From contig JAKSQE010000013.1 in NCBI GenBank assembly GCA_024404295.1, forward strand, positions 1 through 15,017: a DNA stretch of 15,017 bases, written 5' to 3'. Within the stretch, counting starts at the first letter, position 1. Every line of letters begins with the position of its first letter. Made by a program: the position numbers and the translations under genes. This DNA comes from Oscillibacter sp. GTDB lineage: Bacteria; Bacillota; Clostridia; Oscillospirales; Oscillospiraceae. Shown in pieces: positions 1-6,953 of the stretch. The notes beneath the pieces are model-generated. The model worked only from the letters and a program-made list of their open reading frames with translations. It did not search any database and had not been told where the DNA came from.

Positions 1-1
1 C

Positions 2-523
2 GGCGGCAAGGGTGCTGTTAAGACCATGTTCAGCCACATCGCCCGTCCCGCAATCGTGTCTCTGGGTACCTGCTCTTCTGTTGCAACCATTCCCACTAAC
101 ATGGAGGAAGCTGCTCAGACCGGTATTTCCAAGGACGTTTCCGATATGGTTCTGCCTCTGGGCGCAACCATGCACATGGACGGTTCCTGCTTCAGCTGCG
201 TTCTGAAGATTGCTTTCGTTCTGGGTGTGTTCGGTCAGGAGATGAGCGTCAGCAAGCTGATCCCCATTATTCTGGTGGCTGTTCTGTCCTCTGTGGGCAT
301 GAGCGGTGTTCCCGGTGGTGGCTACATCGGCGAGTACATCATCTGCTCCATCTTCTTCCCCACTCAGATGGAAATGGCCTTCCCCATCCTGGTGGCTATC
401 GGCAACCTCGTCGATCCTCCTGCAACCATGATCAACGCAGCTGGCGACTATGTGGTTTCCTACATCGTCTCCCGCTTCGTGGATGGCAAGGATTGGCTGC
501 AGAAGCAGCTCTCTGCAAAGTAA
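2..523 (+). CDS. Dicarboxylate/amino acid:cation symporter (DAACS/SLC1 family), C-terminal part
   Basis: Only the last 173 codons are present; the 5' end lies outside the window and the frame is open from base 2. The protein is an integral membrane secondary transporter that would couple Na+ or H+ to uptake of an amino acid or dicarboxylate. Family landmarks appear in order: an HP1-like serine-rich turn (TCSSVATIPTNMEEA), the TM7 motif (PLGATMHMDGSCF, family usual NMDG), the HP2 turn (SGVPGGGYI) and the TM8 motif (VDPPATMINAAGD). Two positions are odd. NMDG reads HMDG, and the TM8 position that is Arg in acidic-amino-acid carriers (Arg397 of GltPh by motif alignment) is Ala. The substrate is therefore probably not aspartate or glutamate, which is inference. 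Codon use is strongly biased: all 8 Phe are TTC, all 8 Lys are AAG, and 10 of 12 Leu are CTG, which suggests high expression. A strong terminator follows 17 nt after the stop. Confidence 0.9.
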   Translation, partial: GGKGAVKTMFSHIARPAIVSLGTCSSVATIPTNMEEAAQTGISKDVSDMVLPLGATMHMDGSCFSCVLKIAFVLGVFGQEMSVSKLIPIILVAVLSSVGMSGVPGGGYIGEYIICSIFFPTQMEMAFPILVAIGNLVDPPATMINAAGDYVVSYIVSRFVDGKDWLQKQLSAK

Positions 524-540
524 TTTGCACATAAAAGTGT

Positions 541-575
541 ACGGGCGGAACGATTGTCGTTCCGCCCGTTTTTTT
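541..575 (+). terminator. Rho-independent terminator of the DAACS symporter gene
   Basis: A perfect 13-bp stem (541-553 paired with 557-569) with a 3-nt TTG loop is followed by a run of T at 569-575. It lies 17 nt past the symporter stop codon. The convergent DegV gene ends at 587 on the other strand. Read that way the same stem is followed only by a weak T-rich stretch (ACTTTTATG), so it may terminate that transcript less efficiently. Confidence 0.93.
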
Positions 576-586
576 GCTTTTGAAAT

Positions 587-1453
587 TCAATCCAACGTCT
601 GTATTGCGGCGCCGATCATGCCGTCACCCACGTATGTGGTCACTGTACCGCTGAGTTCGCCGCTCCATATTTGATCGTAATTCGGCAGCGCTTCTGTCAA
701 CATCAGCCGCAGTGTCTCCATCGCCTCCGGTGCATCGCGATTCGCAACAGCCAAATTATAACGCCGATGCGTTCCGCAGCGAGCCACGATCAGATTCACC
801 ATCTGCTGCATTGCCTGCCGCTGTCCGCGCGCTTTTGCCACAGAGAACAACTGACCGTCTTCCGCAAAGCCAAGGATGGGCTTGATGTTTAACAATGTAC
901 CCGCCAGAGCCGTGATCTTACCAATTCGGCCGCCCTTTTGTAAATACTCCAGCGTATCCACCGCCAAAAGTGCATAAGTGTCTTGGATCAGCTTTGGTAC
1001 ACGCCGCTCCGTCAATTCCTGCCAGGCCACGCCGGTCGCAATCTCCTCTGCGATCTGCAGTGCCACCATTCCCTCACCCAGAGAAGTGCTCAGCGAATCA
1101 TAAACTTTGATTTGAACCCTGTCCTTATAATCTTCCGCCATCAGGCGCGCCAGATTATAGGTGCCGGAAATACCGCTGGACATCATAATTGCAATAACGC
1201 CATCAAATCCCCCAGCGATGATTTCTTTCATCACGGTCTCAAAGGCTTCCGGAGAAGGGAGAGACGTTTTAGGAAGTTCTCCACTGCGCAACTTTTGGCA
1301 GACTTCCGCTCCGCCAAAATCCACGCCATCCTCATGCTCTCCGTCTTCGCATAAAATGCGCAGAGGAACCATGAAGATGTTTTTTGCTCTTGCTATCTCT
1401 CTGGGTACATCTGCACAAGAGTCAGTCAAAATCGCAATGCGGGTAGGAATCAT
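587..1453 (-). CDS. DegV family (fatty-acid-binding, FakB-like) protein
   Basis: 288 residues, the usual DegV/FakB length. DegV proteins are cytoplasmic and bind a fatty acid, presenting it to the kinase FakA for phosphorylation before entry into phospholipid synthesis. Visible family motifs are ILTDSCADVP near residues 8-17, TSLPSPEAF at 63-71 (Thr/Ser of the first binding loop), MSSGISGTYN at 91-100 (second Ser-rich loop), and DTLEYLQKGGRIG at 166-178, a DegV signature. The start at 1453 is preferred because GAGG lies 6 nt upstream. An in-frame ATG four codons earlier (1465) has only a poorly spaced AGAG. The gene follows the DUF1576 membrane protein by 35 nt and is probably cotranscribed with it. 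No fakA-like DAK-domain gene is in the window, so the phosphorylation partner must be elsewhere. The family call is firm; the particular ligand is unknown. Confidence 0.93.
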   Translation of the reverse strand: MIPTRIAILTDSCADVPREIARAKNIFMVPLRILCEDGEHEDGVDFGGAEVCQKLRSGELPKTSLPSPEAFETVMKEIIAGGFDGVIAIMMSSGISGTYNLARLMAEDYKDRVQIKVYDSLSTSLGEGMVALQIAEEIATGVAWQELTERRVPKLIQDTYALLAVDTLEYLQKGGRIGKITALAGTLLNIKPILGFAEDGQLFSVAKARGQRQAMQQMVNLIVARCGTHRRYNLAVANRDAPEAMETLRLMLTEALPNYDQIWSGELSGTVTTYVGDGMIGAAIQTLD

Positions 1454-1488
1454 ATGAAGCCTCATTTCTCTTTATGCTCGTTTTGAGC

Positions 1489-2934
1489 TTAATCTTCTTC
1501 CTTTGCTTTTGCAGGCGCCTCTGATTCTTCCGGCTCATCATCCGGAAGATCCCCATACAATGAATGGCGTTCCGTAACATGTTTGTGAACATCATCCTTG
1601 TCTAATGCATTTTGATGGCTGCGCCAAGAGGATATGTCAATTGGCTGATCCTCTTCAAACAGATCGTAATAATCTTCGTCCCGCAGTACCGGCCGACGAT
1701 GCTTTGCGATAGCCGTTATGGTGGGATATAGAACAATCGCGATCAAGCCGCCGGAGAAGCCGTTGTTATAAAGGTTTAATCCCGCTACCGGTCCGCCAGT
1801 CTGGAGCACCAGGGCCGAATGAATAAATCCAGCCAAAATACCATAAGGCCATCCAAAATGGCCTGCGATGGGGGCCAGTGTTGTTCCAAATAGTCCCGCC
1901 AATTGCAAAGAGGGATAATTCGGCGTGGAATGCATTCCATAAGCACCTAAACCTACGCCAATCATCACCGGGAAAATATTGAACAGGTGCTTACCGAAGG
2001 CCGAGAAGCCCATAATGGTAAAAATGCCGCCAATGGTTGGGCCGTTCAGATCGCCGCCCACCAGCAGGATATAACCAATGCCCAGTAAACCATTGACACC
2101 GATATTGACCAGCACCGGTCCGGCGCCAAACATACGAAGATAGTCACTGGGGGCACGCCCCGTTGTGGTCAGCAAACGGCGATATCCAGCCCAGACCGCC
2201 CAGATCGGCAAACCTGTTCCAAAGAAACCGCCGATGATAAACACAGCACACAGCAAACCCAGCGCAATAGCAAAACTGGTATTATATCCTTCCGCCCAAT
2301 ATAGCACCGAATCCGGCTTATCGCCGATGGCGGTCAAAATTGGAACGACCATCATGGCAAACAAGCCGCAGGCAAAACCCATATTATATAGATTCATACC
2401 GTTTTGGACTCCGTAGGTATATGCTGACAACGGTGGCAAAATGAAGCCGATTACAATTCCGAACAAAGCTCCCAGCCACAGACTTGCATGGGTACTCCCG
2501 AATGCCATATAGCTGACCAACGGTGCCAAAGATGTTGCCAATAATGCAATGGATGCAAACTTCGCAAAGGGCTCCTTTTGATACCGCGCATAGAGCCACG
2601 TTCCAAAAAGAATCGGCCAGATATTCAGTACATTTTTTCCGAACAGAGAAAAACCCGCCATCAAACCCATCTCCACAATGGTAAATCCATTGAAGGGATC
2701 TTTTGCCAATTTGATGATTAGAATCGAGATGATCGTCACCAGTCCGGCATTGATCAATGCGGCACCGGGGCCTGCAATATAGATGTAGTCTGTAATCAGC
2801 AGATCCTGCATGGTCACGATTTCCCGCAGGCCCGGCAAAATATTGGCAGGCTCATCCAGCACGATGCCTATCACCATCAACAGCACAGAAAAAGCGATTG
2901 TCAATGGAAATATTTTTTCATAGCGATTGTGCAT
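1489..2934 (-). CDS. DUF1576 family polytopic membrane protein
   Basis: 481 residues, almost entirely hydrophobic helices up to about residue 410, then a charged cytoplasmic-type tail (411-481) rich in Asp, Glu and Lys. I assign it to DUF1576 from overall character and motifs; its function is not established. The sequence contains two related halves. GFSLFGKNVLNIWPILFG (94-111) matches GFSAFGKHLFNIFPVMIG (309-326). LATSLAPL (132-139) matches FGTTLAPI (349-356). GMNLYNMGFACGL (179-191) matches GLNLYNNGFSGGL (385-397). This pattern suggests a duplicated transporter or channel fold, which is inference. The start at 2934 is chosen because GGGAGGAT lies about 6 nt upstream and a TATAAT promoter at 2966-2994 overlaps the longer possible start (2994). 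DegV follows 35 nt downstream, hinting at a lipid- or membrane-related role. Confidence 0.85.
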   Translation of the reverse strand: MHNRYEKIFPLTIAFSVLLMVIGIVLDEPANILPGLREIVTMQDLLITDYIYIAGPGAALINAGLVTIISILIIKLAKDPFNGFTIVEMGLMAGFSLFGKNVLNIWPILFGTWLYARYQKEPFAKFASIALLATSLAPLVSYMAFGSTHASLWLGALFGIVIGFILPPLSAYTYGVQNGMNLYNMGFACGLFAMMVVPILTAIGDKPDSVLYWAEGYNTSFAIALGLLCAVFIIGGFFGTGLPIWAVWAGYRRLLTTTGRAPSDYLRMFGAGPVLVNIGVNGLLGIGYILLVGGDLNGPTIGGIFTIMGFSAFGKHLFNIFPVMIGVGLGAYGMHSTPNYPSLQLAGLFGTTLAPIAGHFGWPYGILAGFIHSALVLQTGGPVAGLNLYNNGFSGGLIAIVLYPTITAIAKHRRPVLRDEDYYDLFEEDQPIDISSWRSHQNALDKDDVHKHVTERHSLYGDLPDDEPEESEAPAKAKEED

Positions 2935-2965
2935 GGACAGATCCTCCCTCTTTCTACCGCACTTA

Positions 2966-2994
2966 ATTATATCGTTCCTCTTCCCAAAGAGCAA
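2966..2994 (-). promoter_or_regulatory. SigA-type promoter for the DUF1576-DegV unit
   Basis: On the minus strand a perfect TATAAT (2966-2971) lies 17 nt after TTGCTC (2989-2994), which matches the TTG half of the -35 consensus. The -10 box is about 31 nt upstream of the preferred ATG at 2934, leaving room for a normal leader and ribosome binding site. Its presence supports an independent start for this unit despite the upstream same-strand ABC-F gene. Confidence 0.75.
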
Positions 2995-3102
2995 TCCAGA
3001 ATTGTCTTCCGGTTTTTGTTGAATAGTTTTAAATTCCGAATTTATCTCAGTTTCTTTCTCATTTTTTGCAGAAAAATATTCCGAAACAGTCGGTTTTTCT
3101 CC

Positions 3103-4878
3103 TCACTTGTTCTGCGCGTCGATCTGCTCTTTCAGTTCGTTGAGGTAAATCCAGCGTTCTGTTTTTTCTTCCAACGCTTTTTCCAGTTCCTCCTGTTTGG
3201 TCTGCAATTCCTGCAGTTTCACGTAGTCGCTTCCACAGGCTCCCTGCTGGGTTACGCATTCGGCCAGTTTTTCTTCCAGTTCCGCCAGATCTGCGTCGAT
3301 GGTTTCAAACTCACGCTGTTCCTTAAAGGAAAACTTCAGCTTCCTCTCGCCCCGAGGTCGCTCTCCTTTCGGTTGCTTTTCCGCTTTGGCGGGTGTTTCT
3401 TCCTCTTTTCGCTTGGTCTGCCAGTCCGTCCAGTTACCGGTATAGCGCAGCACTTCACCGTCCCGCACCTCAAAAATCTGATCAGCCAATTTATCCAGCA
3501 AGAAACGGTCATGGGACACCACCAGAATCGGACCCGGGAAAGTTTCCAAGTAGTCCTCCAAAATAGATAAAGTCATCACATCCAAATCGTTGGTGGGTTC
3601 GTCCAACAGCAGCACATTGGGTGCCGACATCAGCACAGACAGCAAATATAATCTGCGACGTTCACCGCCGGAAAGCCGCCCAATGGGAACACTTTGCAAG
3701 TCACTTGGGAACAAAAACCGTTCCATCATTGCCTTTGCTGTAAAAGTTCCCTCGTCAGTGCGGACTTCATCACCGATATCGTGAATAAAGTCATACACCC
3801 GCTGATTCAGATCCAGTTCTCTGCCCTCTTGTGAAAAGTGGCCGATCTTCACCGTAACGCCCACGTCCACGCTGCCGCTGTCCGGCAGCAGGTCCCCTGC
3901 CAGCATGTGCAGTAACGTAGATTTTCCCGCACCGTTATGGCCCACAATACCGATTCGGTCATTTCGGACCAGATGATAGGTAAAATCACGGATAATGGTT
4001 TTATCACCATAGGATTTAGACACATGATCCAACTCGATCAATTTCTTACCCAGACGGCTGGATGCCGCCGCCATCTGCACGGTATCATCATATTCAGGAG
4101 CATCCTGATTCAGCAGGTTTTCATACCGTTCAATGCGTTCTTTCGACTTGGTCGTACGTGCCCTGCAGCCTCGCATGATCCATTCTCGCTCCACCCGCAA
4201 AATAGACTGGCGTTTCCGTTCACTGGCTTCCGCCATCTCGGCCCGCTGTTCTTTCAGCTCCAGATACTTGGAATAATTCGCTTCATAATGATACAACTTT
4301 CCCCGGGAAAGTTCTGTAATGTGGTTCACGACACGTTCCAGGAAGTAGCGGTCATGCGTCACCATTACCAATCCACCTCGGAACTTGCGCAGCCAATCCT
4401 CCAGCCATGATGTCATCTCCGCATCCAGATGGTTGGTAGGCTCGTCCAGGATCAGCACATCAGCAGGATGGATCAGGGCGGCCGCTAAAGCCACACGTTT
4501 TCGTTGCCCGCCGGACAAAGTGCCGACTTTCTGCTCAAAATCCGGAAGTCCCAGCTTATTGAGCATGGTCTTCGCCTCGTATTCATTCAGTTCCCGAAAC
4601 TCCTTGGGAAAGTGCAGAAAGACCTGTTCCAAAACGGTGGCGTCGTCGTCCATCTCCGGATTCTGCGACAACAAGCTGACCTGCACATTGGGGTTTCTGG
4701 ATATTTTTCCGCCATCCGGCTCCAGTCTTCCGGCCAGCACTTTCAAAAAGGTGGACTTGCCGGTACCGTTGATACCGATGACGCCAGTTTTATCTCCCTC
4801 ATTTAGGTAAAAATTCACATCTTCCAACAGCTGTCGGCTGCCGAAATTGATGGATAGGTGTTCCGCGGATAACAGCAT
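3103..4878 (-). CDS. ABC-F family ATPase, Uup-like (tandem ATP-binding cassettes, no membrane domain)
   Basis: 591 residues with two cassettes and no transmembrane segments, so this is a soluble ABC-F translation factor rather than a transporter. Cassette 1 has Walker A GINGTGKST (35-43), signature LSGGQ (121-125), Walker B VLILDE (141-146) and switch His175. Cassette 2 has GHNGAGKST (313-321), LSGGE (402-406), LLLDE (423-427) and His456. Between them, about 205-260, is the charged linker with an ARTTKSKERI stretch typical of Uup. After a basic Lys/Arg/Glu-rich stretch (about 488-515), a predicted coiled coil (516-591) resembles the Uup C-terminal domain. ABC-F proteins bind the ribosomal E site and act on stalled or assembling ribosomes; some give antibiotic resistance. 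The Uup-like tail argues for housekeeping, but resistance cannot be excluded from sequence. An AAGGAG lies about 9 nt before the ATG. No clear terminator follows, so readthrough into the DUF1576 unit is possible. Confidence 0.93.
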   Translation of the reverse strand: MLLSAEHLSINFGSRQLLEDVNFYLNEGDKTGVIGINGTGKSTFLKVLAGRLEPDGGKISRNPNVQVSLLSQNPEMDDDATVLEQVFLHFPKEFRELNEYEAKTMLNKLGLPDFEQKVGTLSGGQRKRVALAAALIHPADVLILDEPTNHLDAEMTSWLEDWLRKFRGGLVMVTHDRYFLERVVNHITELSRGKLYHYEANYSKYLELKEQRAEMAEASERKRQSILRVEREWIMRGCRARTTKSKERIERYENLLNQDAPEYDDTVQMAAASSRLGKKLIELDHVSKSYGDKTIIRDFTYHLVRNDRIGIVGHNGAGKSTLLHMLAGDLLPDSGSVDVGVTVKIGHFSQEGRELDLNQRVYDFIHDIGDEVRTDEGTFTAKAMMERFLFPSDLQSVPIGRLSGGERRRLYLLSVLMSAPNVLLLDEPTNDLDVMTLSILEDYLETFPGPILVVSHDRFLLDKLADQIFEVRDGEVLRYTGNWTDWQTKRKEEETPAKAEKQPKGERPRGERKLKFSFKEQREFETIDADLAELEEKLAECVTQQGACGSDYVKLQELQTKQEELEKALEEKTERWIYLNELKEQIDAQNK

Positions 4879-4917
4879 GGTTCTGCGCTCCTTTTTTCGT
4901 TTGTCATATTCAAAATG

Positions 4918-4926
4918 ATTTTATCA
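4918..4926 (-). promoter_or_regulatory. Possible extended -10 promoter for the ABC-F gene
   Basis: The minus strand reads TGATAAAAT, an extended -10 (TGn then TAAAAT, 5 of 6 matches), about 40 nt before the ABC-F start codon. I find no good -35 at the expected distance, so this call rests on the extended -10 alone. An imperfect palindrome TTTGC-TAT-GCAAA sits close by at 4940-4952 and could be an operator. Confidence 0.4.
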
Positions 4927-4991
4927 CAACTTCATGGCTTTTGCTATGCAAATTCCGCTTTTTGTGGTACGCTAATCTCAAACATTTCTGG

Positions 4992-5000
4992 AAGGTGGTG
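4992..5000 (+). promoter_or_regulatory. Ribosome binding site that fixes a TTG start
   Basis: AAGGTGGTG differs by one base from the ideal AAGGAGGTG and stands 5 nt before a TTG at 5006. No in-frame ATG or GTG near the beginning of the S4 domain offers a better site, so the rare TTG is the likely start of the pseudouridine synthase. Confidence 0.75.
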
Positions 5001-5005
5001 CATCC

Positions 5006-5896
5006 TTGGAACATATTTTTCACACCGTAACATCCGAAGAAGACGGTGCAACAGTCCGTCACATTCTCAAGGCAGTCCTGCACTTCTCTTCCCATGCGAT
5101 CTCTCGCCTGGTGCGGACAGAAAATGGCATTACCGTCAACGGTGCTCATGCCCGTACAGTAGATGTCCTTCACAGCGGCGATATCCTTTGTGTGGAATCC
5201 GGCGATCATCGCCCACCCAAAATTTTACCAACTCCCGGTGACTGGCCTTTGCCCATCGTCTACGAAGACGGCCACCTTCTGGTGGTCAATAAGCCCGCCG
5301 GTATGACCGCTCATACGTCCAATTTCATTCCCGATACACCCACTGTGGCCGGTGCTCTTGCCTTTCAACGCGGGCCGGAATTTATTTTTCACGTAGTAAA
5401 CCGACTGGACAAAGGCACCACCGGATTGATGGTGGTGGCGAAAAGCGGATATATTCACGACCGTCTACGCCGTATGCTGCACACAGATCATTTTATTCGA
5501 GAATACCGTGCGCTTTGTATCGGCCGCCCGGAACCCACGCAAGGCATTGTTAATGCTCCGATCGGCCGAGATGAATCTTCCACCGTTGCCCGCATGGTAC
5601 GGCCAGACGGACAAGAAGCCATGTCCCATTATGAAGTGTTATCCCAGCATGGGGATCTAACCTTTCTAAAGCTCCTGCCGCAAACCGGTCGGACCCACCA
5701 GCTTCGGGTCCACATGGCGTATTTAGGGCATCCTCTGGCAGGAGACTGGCTCTATGGGACAGAAGATCTCGATTTGATCGGACGTCCCGCGCTTCATTCC
5801 TACGCACTGACATTTGTTCATCCCGTCACCGGAGAAACGCTGCATTTTACAGCCCCCATTCCGGAGGATATGCAGCGTTTACTGCAAGACTGTTGA
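5006..5896 (+). CDS. RluA family pseudouridine synthase
   Basis: 296 residues, the normal length for RluA/RluD enzymes, which isomerise uridine to pseudouridine in rRNA or tRNA. An N-terminal S4-type RNA-binding domain (about 14-65) precedes the catalytic domain. The catalytic motif is HVVNRLDKGTTGLMVVAK (129-146), with the conserved Asp at 135; the family usually has HRLDxxTSG, and here the His is Asn, as in various Firmicute members. Other family blocks are IVYEDGHLLVVNKPAGM (84-100), the QTGRTHQLRVH block, and GHPLAGDWLYG. The start is TTG, supported by a near-perfect ribosome binding site. It is divergent from the ABC-F gene and shares its strand with the DUF308 gene 91 nt downstream. The exact target uridine cannot be read from the sequence. 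Confidence 0.93.
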   Translation: MEHIFHTVTSEEDGATVRHILKAVLHFSSHAISRLVRTENGITVNGAHARTVDVLHSGDILCVESGDHRPPKILPTPGDWPLPIVYEDGHLLVVNKPAGMTAHTSNFIPDTPTVAGALAFQRGPEFIFHVVNRLDKGTTGLMVVAKSGYIHDRLRRMLHTDHFIREYRALCIGRPEPTQGIVNAPIGRDESSTVARMVRPDGQEAMSHYEVLSQHGDLTFLKLLPQTGRTHQLRVHMAYLGHPLAGDWLYGTEDLDLIGRPALHSYALTFVHPVTGETLHFTAPIPEDMQRLLQDC

Positions 5897-5921
5897 TCCT
5901 TTGTGTGGGCAAAAATAATGA

Positions 5922-5949
5922 TTTCAAAATAGCAAAAAAGGTATATACT
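5922..5949 (+). promoter_or_regulatory. Weak candidate promoter for the DUF308 gene
   Basis: TATACT at 5944-5949 (5 of 6 to TATAAT) lies 16 nt after TTTCAA at 5922-5927, a poor -35. The A/T-rich spacer and the 38-nt distance to the start codon are compatible with a promoter, but the -35 is unconvincing. Confidence 0.35.
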
Positions 5950-5987
5950 GTATTTACTCGGAAAACACAGAAAGAGAGGTTTTTCCT

Positions 5988-6605
5988 ATGCTAAAGCGAA
6001 TGAAAACAAATTCCGTCTTAAATGCGCTTCTCTATGTGATCGTAGGCGCTGTGTTGGTGATCTATCCTGGTGTGGCAGCAGACTTATTGTGCTATGTTCT
6101 GGGTGGTGTCTTACTATTGTGCGGCCTGATCGACCTGATCCTGTTCCTCCGGTTACGCGATGGCTCCCTCTATTCCGCCGCAAGACTGGTGGCCGGTATC
6201 GTATTGAGCTGTGTTGGCATTTGGGTCATGTTCCAGCCAAAGCTGATTTTCTCGGTCGTTCCCTGGATCGTTGGGGCGCTGATCGTCGTCCACGCTTTAC
6301 AGGATCTGCGGTGTGCTCTCCTGCTGAAGAAAAACAAGACTCCTCATTGGAGCGGTGCATTACTGGTAGCTCTTGTGACGTTGGTGCTGGGCATCGTTCT
6401 CATCACCACCGCTTTTGAAACAGCGATGTTGGCCGTTCGCGTAATCGGAGTCTTCCTGCTGGCAGACGGTTTGAGCGATTTGTGGGTGTCCATGCAGGTT
6501 CACAAGATGAATCAAGTTTTGTTGAGCGATACATCTGCCGCAAATGTGGTCGATGTAGAATATACGGAAGTTTCGGAGGAGGAAAAATCCTCTACCGAGG
6601 AGTAA
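5988..6605 (+). CDS. DUF308 (HdeD-like) small membrane protein
   Basis: 205 residues with about six hydrophobic segments near 10-28, 32-54, 63-82, 85-104, 121-141 and 146-167. A hydrophilic acidic tail (about 183-205) contains VVDVEYTEVSEEE, a tail style common in clostridial DUF308 proteins. HdeD of E. coli is linked to acid resistance, but for Firmicute relatives the function is unknown and should not be transferred. AGAGAGG lies 8-9 nt before the ATG. The gene sits 91 nt after the pseudouridine synthase and ends at a strong terminator 13 nt past its stop. It may be transcribed alone or with the upstream gene. Confidence 0.85.
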   Translation: MLKRMKTNSVLNALLYVIVGAVLVIYPGVAADLLCYVLGGVLLLCGLIDLILFLRLRDGSLYSAARLVAGIVLSCVGIWVMFQPKLIFSVVPWIVGALIVVHALQDLRCALLLKKNKTPHWSGALLVALVTLVLGIVLITTAFETAMLAVRVIGVFLLADGLSDLWVSMQVHKMNQVLLSDTSAANVVDVEYTEVSEEEKSSTEE

Positions 6606-6618
6606 TCTATCTAATACA

Positions 6619-6654
6619 AAAAGTGGGCCTTTCAACAAAGAAAGGCCCACTTTT
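6619..6654. terminator. Bidirectional Rho-independent terminator between convergent genes
   Basis: A perfect 15-bp inverted repeat (6619-6633 with 6640-6654) has a 6-nt loop. The T run on the plus strand (6651-6654) is matched by a run of A at 6618-6622 that gives a T run on the minus strand. It lies just after the DUF308 stop and about 75 nt downstream of the DUF896 stop on the other strand, so it can serve both operons. Confidence 0.9.
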
Positions 6655-6729
6655 GTCGTCTAAAATTTTCAAAACGATCTGAGATCTCGAAAGCGGCTAA
6701 AAAATAATCGTCTGTCTCCAAGTCACAGT

Positions 6730-6939
6730 TTACTTTCCACTTTTCGGCTCAATTTTCTTTTTGTTTCCTTTTTCATCCACAATATAGGTATTGTCCAACT
6801 GCGTCTTTAAACTGCCCAGCACTGAGTCAATATACTCCCGGCGCAGCGCAGCGCGCTCCTGCTGTTCTGCCTCTGTCAGGCCCTCAGTCTTCGCTTTACG
6901 GGCCAGTTCATTGATGCGATCAATTCCCTTCTGATCCAT
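6730..6939 (-). CDS. DUF896 (YnzC-like) small cytoplasmic protein
   Basis: 69 residues, the usual length for this family. The N-terminal half (about 1-38) forms a helical hairpin with the family pattern INELARKAKTEGLTEAEQQE followed by RAALRREYIDSVLGSLKTQL. The C-terminal end is Lys-rich and probably flexible. The founding relative is B. subtilis YnzC, whose function is poorly understood. Two closely spaced AAGGAG boxes (about 4 and 10 nt before the ATG) precede the start. It lies 14 nt after ylmH and is the last gene of the exporter-ylmH-DUF896 operon. Confidence 0.9.
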   Translation of the reverse strand: MDQKGIDRINELARKAKTEGLTEAEQQERAALRREYIDSVLGSLKTQLDNTYIVDEKGNKKKIEPKSGK

Positions 6940-6953
6940 TTTCTCCTTACTCC

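Noticed and set aside
3071..3098. Possible terminator after the ABC-F gene
   Set aside because: The minus-strand stem is only 4 bp (CCGA/TCGG) with a 5-nt loop, and the flanking A and T runs do not pair well. It is too weak to call.
2929..3570. 213-codon open frame on the plus strand
   Set aside because: It lies opposite the 3' part of the ABC-F gene and the intergenic region beyond. The protein is Phe/Leu-rich low complexity with no family motif, and the opposing frame has all ABC-F motifs.
3103..4878. Antibiotic-resistance ABC-F protein
   Set aside because: The ARTTK linker and the C-terminal coiled coil point to the housekeeping Uup-like type, and no leader peptide or attenuator precedes it. 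Resistance cannot be excluded but is not supported.
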